From: Pseudomonas sp. PH1b | Lineage (GTDB): Bacteria; Pseudomonadota; Gammaproteobacteria; Pseudomonadales; Pseudomonadaceae | Assembly: GCF_000633395.1 (NCBI RefSeq) | Contig: NZ_AYMU01000005.1 | Coordinates: 248,001 to 312,000, forward strand | DNA: 64,000 nt | Reading direction: 5' to 3' | Part shown: positions 22,257-32,711 of the stretch, in pieces | How the letters are laid out: the number at the start of each line of letters is the position of its first letter | How positions within the stretch are numbered: the stretch's first letter is position 1 | The notes under the pieces: model-generated | What the model was told of the DNA's origin: nothing | What the model saw: the letters and a program-made list of their open reading frames with translations, nothing else | The model's database searches: none | Position numbers and translations under genes: made by a program

Positions 22257-22449
22257 TTTTTTTGGGGAGGGGGAAGTGACAGGTCAGTTCCAGGGCTTCG
22301 TACTTGTCGCTCCAGCGGATCGCCCAGTCGTTGATCTTTTCGGTCTTGTCCTCACCATCCACCTGAATCGAAGCCATATTCCATATCCCTATGCGCATGA
22401 CATCCGGCTTCGTCTCGCGCCGAATGCTACTTTCTCCAAGAGCAATCAT
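22257..22449 (-). pseudogene. Out-of-frame N-terminal segment of the SF1 helicase gene
   Basis: From ATG 22449 (or the internal ATG preceding RIGIWNMASIQVDG) this frame reads through EKINDWAIRWSDKYEALEL to TCHFPLPKK, then meets AAAAAAA on the coding strand. Six A would continue as KKYTRPLINC and join the helicase frame; seven shift it out. The coding character switches exactly at this homopolymer, so a one-base insertion (real or sequencing error) is the simplest explanation. Confidence 0.65.
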
Positions 22450-22596
22450 ATTGCCATCATTGCGTGCAGGGTCGATACCCGGTTCATGGGTTTGCTTATC
22501 TTCTGTGCTTCCGGCCCAGAGCAGCCCATCGCAAATGGCAGCTAGCGACCCGAAGCTTCCGCTCGGATGATCGAAGTCAGCCCCAAAGCGGACGTC

Positions 22597-23040
22597 TTAA
22601 TGGGTGATCAGGTTGGTATCTACAAACTGGTAGGTGAACACCATTGGGTCGGCAGTCAATCCATTCTGCTGCATGTATTTGGAATAGGAATCCCATTTGG
22701 CATGGATACGATTGGGAAAGTCATTTGGCAGATCCATCTGCTCGGCGACTATTTCAAACCACGTTCCCTGGGTGGCATAAGTCTCGCGTAGTTTGGGCTC
22801 CAGTTGAGCCAAGGCGCTCAACTGCTCTGGCTCAATCCTGCCGATGGATTTCAGAACGTAGAAATCCAATAGCTTTAGAAAAGGTTTGCCTTCGTAACGA
22901 CTCATGGCTGCATCCTTACGCATGGTGTGATTGATACTTGACGCTTCGATTGGTAGAAATACGCCTGCAGCCTTATTGGCAAAACTGATAGGCGTAAAGA
23001 GCACCAATAACACGGATAACAGCCTGGAAGTCCGCTTCAT
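22597..23040 (-). CDS. Small exported protein of unknown function
   Basis: The 147-residue protein starts MKRTSRLLSVLLVLFTPISF, a signal peptide cleaved near SFA. The mature protein is soluble, charged and cysteine-free, so nothing suggests a membrane anchor. I recognise no domain. ATG 23040 was chosen because the signal peptide begins there and AGGTG lies upstream; the frame stays open further upstream without coding character. It is a lone gene in the accessory stretch, with lower GC than the core genes. Confidence 0.6.
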   Translation of the reverse strand: MKRTSRLLSVLLVLFTPISFANKAAGVFLPIEASSINHTMRKDAAMSRYEGKPFLKLLDFYVLKSIGRIEPEQLSALAQLEPKLRETYATQGTWFEIVAEQMDLPNDFPNRIHAKWDSYSKYMQQNGLTADPMVFTYQFVDTNLITH

Positions 23041-23396
23041 GGCTTTTTCACCTCGGTAATGAGTCAATGATCGGATCGCGGCAACGCTCCAGTTAGCTGC
23101 TTTGCAGTCTGAGCTTGGGACTGGTGATTTTCCACCTACGACAGGCGAATGGGGTGAAATGACGTTGCATACTCTAAACGGCTGTTTCTGGACGATAGAC
23201 GTCTCTAAGAAAACTCTACATTGCCCTTTATCAGGCTTGCTTGAACCTAGCTTGATGCCTCCCTGCAAGGTGAGTAATAGCCAGCGTGGCGGGTCAAGGG
23301 CGGGCGAAGCTTCTGCTGCGTAAAGACTGCAAAGAGGCAGCGCAGGACCGCGGCAAGCCCCTCTCGCTGCCATGGCAGGGAGAGGGGCAACCCTGA
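23041..23396. other. Intergenic region, nothing recognised
   Basis: A 73-codon frame at 23102-23323 on the plus strand has no ribosome site or recognisable sequence and is probably chance. No terminator or clear repeat was found. Confidence 0.4.
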
Positions 23397-23984
23397 TCAG
23401 CTGATGTTGATATAGGGGTCCCAATCGCAGTAACCGACGACCTTGTTGTCGCGGTCAACGATCATGAAGGCCCAGGTGTAGGTAATGCTGCCTTGGCGGA
23501 TGGCGTCGCCTTCCCAGTAGAAGTTCCTTACCACTTGCGCGATGGGGGGGCCGGAAGGGTTGTTCACGTCGATGATGGGCAGGGGCGTCTGGTCCAGGAC
23601 CTGCGCTCGGACGTTCTGCACATGGTCCAGGTCGGTATCGGTCACCGGCGGGTCGGACTGCTTGTACTTGTACAGCAGCACGGCGTAGTCAAGCCCCTTG
23701 GACAGGCTGGTGGTTCGCCAGCGAATATGGTCGCCCTCGTGGACGTTGACCACCAGTTCATCGGTCCCCTCGGAGATCTGGTTGGTCTCGTTGCGCCGGG
23801 CCACCATATAAATTGCCTGAGTGGAAAGTCGCCCAGACGAGTTGGTGTAGTCATAGAGGTGGGTGGGTTTCGTCGAGTCGGTCTTTTGGATATGGAACAC
23901 GTTGTTGTCGAACTGTTGGCCCTCACTGTTGAGGATGGTGTCCACATCAATGGTGATCATGATGTCCAGGATGTTGTCGTTCAT
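23397..23984 (-). CDS. PixA/AidA-family (inclusion body) protein
   Basis: The 195-residue protein matches the PixA/AidA inclusion-body family in overall plan: N-terminal NILDIMITIDVDTILN, central IYMVARRNETNQISEGTDEL, GDHIRWRTTSLS, and C-terminal ITYTWAFMIVDRDNKVVGYC followed by DPYI. These proteins are abundant and often quorum-sensing or stationary-phase regulated (AidA in Burkholderia, PixA in Xenorhabdus); their biochemical role is unclear. There is no signal peptide. It is a single gene with a 430-bp upstream gap. Confidence 0.85.
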   Translation of the reverse strand: MNDNILDIMITIDVDTILNSEGQQFDNNVFHIQKTDSTKPTHLYDYTNSSGRLSTQAIYMVARRNETNQISEGTDELVVNVHEGDHIRWRTTSLSKGLDYAVLLYKYKQSDPPVTDTDLDHVQNVRAQVLDQTPLPIIDVNNPSGPPIAQVVRNFYWEGDAIRQGSITYTWAFMIVDRDNKVVGYCDWDPYINIS

Positions 23985-24417
23985 GTCCAGCTCCCTGCTG
24001 TCGCGTTGGAGGCCCGGATTGCCCAGGCGCGGTGGCTCTCACATTTGCGGGACGCGACCACCGAGCATCAGTACGCTGGCCCGGCATGCCGACGGCGGGC
24101 TTGATGCACTTCCATGCAGTCGCGAGTGGAATCTAGATCCCCAAGACCGTTAGTCAAATGACGCTGCGGTAAAAAAACCTGAAGAAGACGAGCGGCGTGT
24201 TCCGCGGCGGGCCGGCCGGCCCCGGCTCTTGCAGAGGCCGTTGGAGCGGGCGCGCCGCCAGGGTGGCCTGGGTCGGGCCCCGGTTGCGTGCTGTGCCGGG
24301 CACGACGGAGCCGCAGGCGGCCACACGGATCATCCGCCGCGGTTTATCATGGCTCGCCATTGCCCCTTGAGCTTCGGCAACGGCATTTGCTGCTCACCGA
24401 TTACGGACGCGCCGACC
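23985..24417. promoter_or_regulatory. Divergent intergenic region between the PixA-like and PrpF-like genes
   Basis: This 433-bp region separates two divergent genes and must hold both promoters. It is AT-richer near the PixA-like gene and very GC-rich (CCGGCCGGCC...) near 24210. No clear operator, terminator or coding frame was found. Confidence 0.35.
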
Positions 24418-25617
24418 ATGTCAGATTTGCCCGAGCACCGTTCCAGCCCCGCTGGCATCCCCCAGTTCCCCGTGTGCCACGCCCGTGGCGGCACCTCCAC
24501 CGGCCTGATCCTGGCCCGGGAGGCGCTGCCCGAGGACGAGGCCCTGGTGGAAGAGCTGCTGCGCCACTTGATGGGCGTACCGCTGCAGGGCGAGTGGCCG
24601 GGCAACAGCCAGATCACCGGCCTGGGCCGGGGCGGGCCCACCAGCAACAAGGTGTTCATTGTCGAGCGTCGCCCGGGCGAGTCGCGAATGATCAGCACCC
24701 TGGCGCAGATGGCGGCGGGCAAGAGCGCCATCGACTGGAGCGTGAACTGCGGCAACATGTCCGCGGCCCTGCCGCTGTATGCCTGGCAACGGGGCTGGTT
24801 GACCCCCGAGGGGGACAGCGGGCAGATCGAGATCTATAACAGCAACACCCGGACCACCCTGTATGCCCGCCTGGGGTTCGCCCACGGGCAGTTGCTCAGC
24901 GACACGCGCATCCCGGGGGTGAACGGGGTGTTTCCCGGGGTCGACCTGTTTCTCCAGGACCCGGTGGGGGCCAAGACCGGGGCGCTATTTCCCACTGGGC
25001 AGGCGCAGGACGTGCTCGACGGCATCGCCGCCACCTGCATCGATGTGGCGGTGCCCATGGTCATCGTCCTTGCGGCGGATCTGGGCAAGAGCGGCGAGGA
25101 AACCCCGGCGCAACTGGACGCCGACCCGCAGTTCAAGGCGCGCCTGCTGGAACTGATGGTGCTGGGCGGCCTGCGCATGGGCTTGCGCCGGCGCGATGGC
25201 AGCCTGATGAGCGCCGACGACCTGCGGCGCAGCGAGACCATTCCGAAGATCTGCATGGTCAGCCCGGCCCGGGAGGGCGGCGACATCGCCACCCGTTACT
25301 TCACCCCGCAGAACGCCCATCCGTCCCTGGCGGTGTCCGGGGGCTGCTGCCTGGCGGCGGCGTGCTTGGCGCCCGGTACCGTGGCCCAGCGGATGCTGGC
25401 TGAAGTACCTCGGTTGGGAGCGACCCTGGGTGAGCACCGGGTTGCCATCGAGAACCCGGCCGGGGTTCTGCAGACCCTGGTCAAAGCCCGTCTGGAGGGC
25501 GCGCAGTTGCTGATCGAAGGGGCGGCCTACCGGCGCAGCGCGCAGATTCTGCTGCAAGGCCACACACCGCTGTACAACGCCTCGCCCGAACTGATCGCCG
25601 CCCTCGGCTCCTTGTAG
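24418..25617 (+). CDS. PrpF-family isomerase (aconitate/oxalomesaconate-type)
   Basis: The 399-residue protein belongs to the PrpF family in the diaminopimelate-epimerase fold. Signatures include VCHARGGTSTGLIL (N-terminal RGGTS), GLGRGGPTSNKVFIV, NCGNMSAALPLYAW (with the catalytic-site cysteine), CIDVAVPMVIV and the late segment VSGGCCLAAACLAPG. Members isomerise methylaconitate or 4-oxalomesaconate; the genes beside it give no pathway clue. ATG 24418 was chosen as the start of the conserved region; an in-frame ATG lies 24 codons earlier. Confidence 0.85.
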   Translation: MSDLPEHRSSPAGIPQFPVCHARGGTSTGLILAREALPEDEALVEELLRHLMGVPLQGEWPGNSQITGLGRGGPTSNKVFIVERRPGESRMISTLAQMAAGKSAIDWSVNCGNMSAALPLYAWQRGWLTPEGDSGQIEIYNSNTRTTLYARLGFAHGQLLSDTRIPGVNGVFPGVDLFLQDPVGAKTGALFPTGQAQDVLDGIAATCIDVAVPMVIVLAADLGKSGEETPAQLDADPQFKARLLELMVLGGLRMGLRRRDGSLMSADDLRRSETIPKICMVSPAREGGDIATRYFTPQNAHPSLAVSGGCCLAAACLAPGTVAQRMLAEVPRLGATLGEHRVAIENPAGVLQTLVKARLEGAQLLIEGAAYRRSAQILLQGHTPLYNASPELIAALGSL

Positions 25618-25767
25618 CGGCTGGCGCAGGCGTCGCCAGCGATCCGTCAATCGACGAGGCGCCTGCGGCAACGGCGAGGCAAGCTCCCGGGGCTGGCGGG
25701 GAACGCCTAGCCGAGCCTCTCCAGTTCCACCCGCAGCTCCGGCGGGGCTCTGAATATCAACGGCAGA

Positions 25768-26109
25768 TCAGCGAGCCTCGGCAATATCGGGAAGAAACTG
25801 CGGAACCTTCTGGCGCAGCAACTGAATCAGCTCCGGGTCCATGAAGTCGTAATCATCGGGAATGTTCAGGCACACAATCTGCTGCTCGCGCAGTTGCGCC
25901 TTGAAACGCTTGCGCAGCTTTTCCCGGTGTCGGGTTTCCATCACTACAATCAGCCCGGCCCACTCCACCAGCTCCGGGCCCAGGGGCACCTCGGCGTCGT
26001 GGTTGAGGCCCGCCGAGGCGGTCTCGATGCCCGGCCAGTCGGCGAACAGCTGTTCGGCGGTGGGGCTGCGCAGGCGGTTCTGACTGCAGACAAACAGAAC
26101 GTTGAGCAA
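25768..26109 (-). CDS. Low-molecular-weight protein-tyrosine-phosphatase-like protein
   Basis: The 113-residue protein begins MLNVLFVCSQNRLRSPTAEQ, the CX5R phosphatase loop (C8 to R14) with the following serine. NIPDDYDFMDPELIQLLRQK holds the DP-type acid loop. At about 110 residues it is shorter than classical LMW-PTPs (about 150), but it matches the small family often annotated as phosphotyrosine phosphatase. It is a single gene with no linked kinase. Confidence 0.85.
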   Translation of the reverse strand: MLNVLFVCSQNRLRSPTAEQLFADWPGIETASAGLNHDAEVPLGPELVEWAGLIVVMETRHREKLRKRFKAQLREQQIVCLNIPDDYDFMDPELIQLLRQKVPQFLPDIAEAR

Positions 26110-26347
26110 GGCGGGTGCACTCCATGGCAGATAAGGTCGAGGTGATGCTCTTCACGGCTGGCGAACGGGTTACCGGCTGCTTGTTCGGTTCAGGGGGTGA
26201 TTGAGCGGGGATGGAAGTCTTGGGGGCTTTTTACGCCCTGTCCAGCCCTTATTGAGGAGGCGGGCGCTTTCATTGGTCAGGTGCATTTGCCTGGCAACCG
26301 TCGGCACTGCCAGACTGTCGGCCTGTTCCTGCACTCAGTTCATTGCC

Positions 26348-26905
26348 ATGTCCACCTCCTTCCTTACCGCCCCGCACCTGGGCCTGGCCCTGCGGCGCTG
26401 GCGCCTGCTGCACCGGGTCAAGCAACAGCACGCCGCCGAGCTGTTCGGCGTGGCGCAGTCGAGCATTTCCCGTTGGGAGAACGGCCAGCAGGCAATGGAG
26501 CCGGCCGAGCGCGCGCGTCTTGAGCAACTGCTGGCCGCCAACCTCAGTGCCAGCGCCGACCAGGCCCTGGCCCGGCTGGTGAGCGACAGCCCGCGAGCGG
26601 TGCACCTGGTGTGCGACCTGACCCATCGGCTGCTGGCCTGTTCGCCGGCCCGTGCCGGGCAGTTCGGGCTTCCCCTGAGTGAGTTGCTGGGCCAGTCGTT
26701 GTGGGGCTTTTGTACCGAGGAAATCGTCTGCAAGGAGGCCGCGCTCGACGACCTGGGCTGGCGCTCGCTGCTGGCGCCGCCGTCCGTGGAATTCTTCAGC
26801 GGCCACAACGATTCGGCCATCGTGCCCATTGCCCCGAGCCGGTGCCGCTGGACTCGCCTGAACCTGTCCGACGGCAACGCCGTGCGGCTGGTGGAAACCC
26901 TCTGA
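26348..26905 (+). CDS. XRE-type HTH regulator with PAS-like C-terminal part
   Basis: The protein has about 185 residues. Residues 10-65 form a Cro/CI helix-turn-helix (LALRRWRLLHRVKQQHAAEL, VAQSSISRWENGQQAMEPAE). The rest, with VHLVCDLTHRLLACSPARAG and LLGQSLWGFCTEEI, looks like a PAS sensor. ATG 26348 is the natural start since the HTH begins within ten residues. Downstream, a perfect palindrome (26922-26942) lies between this gene and the HD-hydrolase gene and may be its operator, which is inference. Confidence 0.8.
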   Translation: MSTSFLTAPHLGLALRRWRLLHRVKQQHAAELFGVAQSSISRWENGQQAMEPAERARLEQLLAANLSASADQALARLVSDSPRAVHLVCDLTHRLLACSPARAGQFGLPLSELLGQSLWGFCTEEIVCKEAALDDLGWRSLLAPPSVEFFSGHNDSAIVPIAPSRCRWTRLNLSDGNAVRLVETL

Positions 26906-26921
26906 GCGCAGTCGAGCCTCG

Positions 26922-26942
26922 CCACGGATATTTTATCCGTGG
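26922..26942. promoter_or_regulatory. Perfect 9-3-9 palindrome between the XRE and HD genes
   Basis: CCACGGATA TTT TATCCGTGG starts 17 bases after the XRE gene stop and about 100 bases before the HD gene. There is no T-tract, so it is a poor terminator and could be a protein-binding site. Confidence 0.45.
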
Positions 26943-27041
26943 ACCTGGATGCAGTGGCTGACTAGTCTGCTTGGCCAGCGTCCGCGGTGCTTGGTGCGGA
27001 TGATTGCCCAGTCACTTTCGCCCACCAACACAGGCTTGAGC

Positions 27042-27641
27042 ATGAACAGCGAACTTCTCAGCGGCCGTCTCGACTTTCTCCGTGAAGCGGAAAAACTCAA
27101 GGACGTGCTGCGCAGTGCCCACACCTCCAGCGGCCGCCAGGAAAGCACCGCCGAGCACAGCTGGCGCCTGTGCCTGATGGCGCTGCTGTTGGAAGACCAA
27201 CTGGGCGAGCTGGACCTGCTGCGAGTGCTGAAGCTGTGCATCGTCCACGACCTGGGGGAAGCCATCCATGGTGATATTCCGGCGGTGGAGCAGGCCGGCC
27301 ACCCGGATAAGAGCCAGCAGGAGCGCGAGGACCTGCAACTGCTGGCCCGCACCCTGGACGCTCCGGCGCGCCAGCGCCTGCTGGAGCTGTGGGACGAATA
27401 CGAAGGCGCCAGCAGCGCCGAGGCGCGCACGGTCAAGGCCCTGGACAAGCTGGAAACCCTGCTGCAACACACCCAGGGGCAGAACCCGGCGGGTTTCGAC
27501 TACCGCTTCAACCTCGGCTACGGCCGCCGCTATACCGATGCCAGCCCGCTGTTCCAGGCCCTGCGCCAGCAGATCGACGTCGATACCCAGCGCCGCCTCG
27601 ACGCCCAGGCTCAGGCCGCTGTTCCCCATCGGCTGGGCTAA
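27042..27641 (+). CDS. HD-domain metal-dependent hydrolase (YfbR-like)
   Basis: The 199-residue protein has the HD phosphohydrolase motif set: H in STAEHSWRLCLMALLL, HD in LCIVHDLGEAIHGDIP and a distal D in EARTVKALDKLETLLQHTQG. This spacing and the GEAIHGDIP segment match the YfbR / 5'-deoxynucleotidase type, which removes phosphate from deoxynucleoside monophosphates. The start at ATG 27042 fits the domain boundary. It lies directly upstream of katG, but a 211-bp gap separates them. Confidence 0.85.
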   Translation: MNSELLSGRLDFLREAEKLKDVLRSAHTSSGRQESTAEHSWRLCLMALLLEDQLGELDLLRVLKLCIVHDLGEAIHGDIPAVEQAGHPDKSQQEREDLQLLARTLDAPARQRLLELWDEYEGASSAEARTVKALDKLETLLQHTQGQNPAGFDYRFNLGYGRRYTDASPLFQALRQQIDVDTQRRLDAQAQAAVPHRLG

Positions 27642-27837
27642 AAGCCTGGGCGCCGTTCGCCAGATCCAGAACAGGTTTCCAGAGGGCAGGGCGCCCGCGC
27701 AGAAACCTTGCAGGCGTCATGGTTTTTTTCTGCCAGGGTCATCAAGCGGGTCTATTTTTACCTTCGGTTGCCGTTCACTACGCTTTTCATACGCACGTCC
27801 AGCCTCGGGCCCATATCGAGCAGCCGGGTAGGGATGA

Positions 27838-30033
<2,196 letters not shown>

Positions 30034-30057
30034 GAGATTTGCAAACCGGGTAAAACC

Positions 30058-30083
30058 ACAACGCCTCCCTAGGGAGGCGTTGT
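30058..30083. terminator. Hairpin terminator after katG
   Basis: ACAACGCCTCCC TA GGGAGGCGTTGT is a perfect 26-bp palindrome 25 bases after the katG stop, in the convergent gap. The flanking T/A tracts are weak, so termination strength is uncertain, but the location fits. Confidence 0.65.
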
Positions 30084-30136
30084 TGCAGCGCGCTTGCGCC
30101 GTCGCAGATCAATGAGCGTCGCGCCCGCCAGACGCT

Positions 30137-30565
30137 TTACTGGGTCTTGAGGTACTCATTGAGAAACGCCTGGGCATCGCCATAGCTGGACAGGTTGCTG
30201 TCATACCCCACCTTCAGCGGTTTGGCCTCGCCCGGCAGATGCAACTCGCCATAGCCTTCCTGAAGCAGCAGCACCACGAACTTCTGCCCGTCCACCTGAG
30301 TGAAGTAACGGGTGTCACGCGAGGTTTGCTCCACGCTCATTTTCTGAATGCGCAGGTTCCAGTCGTGGTCGGCGTCTTCCACCTGCACCAGCGCCTGATT
30401 GGCGCTGCGCTCACCGATGCGCAGGGTCCAGACCTTCACCCCGTGGGGCCCGGTGTAGGCCACGATCTTGTCCGCCACCTGTGGCCGTTCCTCGGCCTGG
30501 GCCAGCCCGGCTCCCAGTACCCACGCCATGACCCATGCGGCCGCCCAGCGGTAATAAAGCTGCAT
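30137..30565 (-). CDS. Hypothetical exported protein
   Basis: The 142-residue protein has a signal peptide (MQLYYRWAAAWVMAWVLGAG, cleavage near LAQA). The mature part is a small soluble beta-rich domain with no cysteines (VWTLRIGERSANQALVQVED, RYFTQVDGQKFVVLLLQEGY). ATG 30565 has AGGAG plus AGAAGG upstream. I do not recognise the family. It is convergent with katG. Confidence 0.7.
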   Translation of the reverse strand: MQLYYRWAAAWVMAWVLGAGLAQAEERPQVADKIVAYTGPHGVKVWTLRIGERSANQALVQVEDADHDWNLRIQKMSVEQTSRDTRYFTQVDGQKFVVLLLQEGYGELHLPGEAKPLKVGYDSNLSSYGDAQAFLNEYLKTQ

Positions 30566-30951
30566 CCTTCTAGCTCCTGAACATGAAAAAGGGCGTTTAT
30601 TGAAGCCGACCCGGGCGGCGCTGCCAAGCACCCAGGGCAACAGGCGAGGTAAAAAACCCTTCGTACACCACCTACGTCGGGCCACCCGCGAGTGGATTAC
30701 CATCCGCCGCCTTCGCGCCCCGCACGCGCTGGAGCCATGCACTGGCCCGGCAAGGCTGTTGGTCAGCCTGCAGCCTTCTCAGGGCTGAAAAAACTGCATG
30801 AGTGAATGCTGGCCGTTTACGCTGGACCAACCCGCCACCGACCTGTCGCGAACAGCACACTCTTTGCGCCCCCGGCTAAATGCAGGCCGCAACCGTGGCA
30901 AGGCAAAACGTCGCCAGCGGTAGTCTAGGACGACCATCTGGGAGACTTTCG
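30566..30951. promoter_or_regulatory. Divergent intergenic region
   Basis: This 386-bp gap between the exported-protein gene and the GDSL hydrolase gene carries both promoters. No recognisable operator, repeat or small gene was seen; a few short frames lack ribosome sites. Confidence 0.35.
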
Positions 30952-31866
30952 ATGATTCGACGCGCTTGCTTGGTCGCTCTAATGACAATGACGGCATCAA
31001 CCGCCTTTGGCGGCCCTGGCTACGATCATCTCTATGCTTTCGGTGACAGCTACTCTGACAACGGTGCGGGTGAAACCTTCACCCGAACAATGGCCGCACA
31101 GAAGGTCAAAGATGCACAGGCGCTACCCGGTTCGTTGTATTGGCAGGGACGCTGGAGCAATGGTCCCACCGCCGTCGAGCACTTGGCGCAGGCCTTGAAA
31201 ATCCCCTTGACCGACTACGCGATTGGCGGCGCCAAAAGCGGCAGCGGCAACTACTACGCCTGGATGCAGCCCTCTCGCGACACTGGGGTTTTCGGCCAGA
31301 TCGCCGATCATTTGCAAGCCGCTAAAACACACAAGGCGGATCCGAATGCGCTGTATTTCATTTTCATCTCAGCCAACGACTTTTTTGAATGGGCCGACTT
31401 CTCGCATCCAGAAACGATTGACGTGCTAAGCCACAACAGCGTGGCGAACATACAGAAGAGCACTGAGACGCTGATCGCAGCCGGCGCGAAGCACCTGATG
31501 GTGGTGGGGACTACGGATTTGAGCCATGTGCCGGCTGTGGTGCAGGGCAATCAAGTCAAGAACGCAACAAAATACCAACAGATACTCGAGCAAAAACTGC
31601 CAGCCGTGCTGACAACACTGGCTAACGCCCATCAGGTCAGTCTTAGTTACTTTGACCACCTGGCCTTCAGCAACAAACTTCGCGCGGCACCTGACGTTGC
31701 GGGCCTGAAGGATCTGGATACCCCGTGCCAAGCCACCTATCCAGACGTCAAACCCGTGTGTGCGGATCCCGATGCCCATTACTACTGGGATGAATGGCAC
31801 CCGACCCGCAAAGTCCACGCCCTGGCCGCCGAGGCGATGCTTGAAACGCTGAAAGCGAGCCGTTGA
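30952..31866 (+). CDS. Secreted GDSL/SGNH lipase-esterase
   Basis: The 304-residue protein has a signal peptide (MIRRACLVALMTMTASTAFG). SGNH blocks are visible: block I HLYAFGDSYSDNGAG (nucleophile Ser), block II YAIGGAKSGSGNYY (Gly), block III FIFISANDFFEW (Asn), and block V YYWDEWHPTRKVHALAA (Asp and His). It resembles secreted GDSL phospholipase/haemolysin-type esterases. GGAGA lies seven bases before ATG 30952. A hairpin at 31882-31909 follows. Confidence 0.88.
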   Translation: MIRRACLVALMTMTASTAFGGPGYDHLYAFGDSYSDNGAGETFTRTMAAQKVKDAQALPGSLYWQGRWSNGPTAVEHLAQALKIPLTDYAIGGAKSGSGNYYAWMQPSRDTGVFGQIADHLQAAKTHKADPNALYFIFISANDFFEWADFSHPETIDVLSHNSVANIQKSTETLIAAGAKHLMVVGTTDLSHVPAVVQGNQVKNATKYQQILEQKLPAVLTTLANAHQVSLSYFDHLAFSNKLRAAPDVAGLKDLDTPCQATYPDVKPVCADPDAHYYWDEWHPTRKVHALAAEAMLETLKASR

Positions 31867-31881
31867 GGTTCTCTATCCGCC

Positions 31882-31909
31882 CATAGCCGGTCAGCACTGC
31901 CCGGCTATG
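31882..31909. terminator. Hairpin terminator after the GDSL gene
   Basis: CATAGCCGG and CCGGCTATG form a perfect 9-bp stem around a 10-base loop, 15 bases after the stop codon. There is no strong T-run, so it may be Rho-assisted. The remaining gap, 31910-32191, has an open frame continuous with the next gene but no sign that it is coding. Confidence 0.55.
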
Positions 31910-32191
31910 AGCGCCAATCGTTGTCATGGCAGTTGCTCGGACATCCTTGCCCTTGTCGTTGAGAACAGCACGCTGCGTTCACGGGATGCTTATCGATGGG
32001 GAGACGCCGGCAACGAGTTCTCCCGTGGTGTGGAGGACATGGGTTTAGCTCCACTCTTGAGGTCGTTGTTTGGGCTTGAACCCGATAAAGTGACCCGCCT
32101 CAAAGCGCCTAACGCACAAGCCGCGCTTCTGCACATTCCAGCCCACGATCGCGCCCCGATTCAAAGGCCGTTGTTTCAGGACGAATACCCC

Positions 32192-32455
32192 ATGAGCCAA
32201 CTCACCGCACTGATCGCCCAAGCCCGAGTCGGGCTTTCGGTCCAACAAAACACTCCCCAGGAACGCTGGGAGGCCATTGCCACCCAGTGCGGCGCCGAGG
32301 AAATCGCCGAGATCAAAACCCGCATCGCCTCACTCAAGGCCGCCCGCGAAGCGGTGGAAGACTGGGACGGCGACACCCGCGATGACCTGTACTTCGCCAT
32401 CGCCCATTTTACCCGCCTGCTGGAACTGGCCACCGCCTACGCACAAGGTGAATGA
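32192..32455 (+). CDS. Small hypothetical protein
   Basis: The 87-residue acidic, mostly helical protein starts MSQLTALIAQARVGLSVQQN. CAGGACG lies upstream of ATG 32192; the frame is open for another 95 codons upstream, but that part has weak coding character. The stop overlaps the ATG of the next gene (ATGA), suggesting a three-gene operon to 33305. Family not recognised. Confidence 0.55.
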   Translation: MSQLTALIAQARVGLSVQQNTPQERWEAIATQCGAEEIAEIKTRIASLKAAREAVEDWDGDTRDDLYFAIAHFTRLLELATAYAQGE

Positions 32456-32646
32456 ACATGCCGGCTGAGCGCACAACGGATTATGTCGAGAGCAGCGAGG
32501 GCGCCGTGCGCCTATGGATAGAGCAGGGCAGTGCAATTCATCTCAAGGCCTGCACCGAACACAACGACCCCGTGGAGCTGACAGCAGAACAGGCCCTGGA
32601 ACTGGCCCAGGCACTGCAACGTTTGGCCAGCCGCCTTGCCGACTGA
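32452..32646 (+). CDS. Small hypothetical protein
   Basis: The 64-residue protein starts MNMPAERTTDYVESSEGAVR and ends in a helical segment (ELTAEQALELAQALQRLASR). It is translationally coupled to the preceding gene by a 4-bp overlap. No signal peptide or known domain. Confidence 0.55.
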   Translation: MNMPAERTTDYVESSEGAVRLWIEQGSAIHLKACTEHNDPVELTAEQALELAQALQRLASRLAD

Positions 32647-32711
32647 AAGCAGCGCCAAGACCCGCGCCCAGGCAACCACCTGGGCAACGGCACACCTGAG
32701 AGGAACAGCCC

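Noticed and set aside
23102..23323. A 73-codon plus-strand ORF
   Set aside because: No ribosome site, no recognisable sequence and no coding bias.
31907..32191. N-terminal extension of the 87-residue hypothetical gene
   Set aside because: The extra 95 codons run through the end of a terminator hairpin and have weak coding character; a better start is at 32192.
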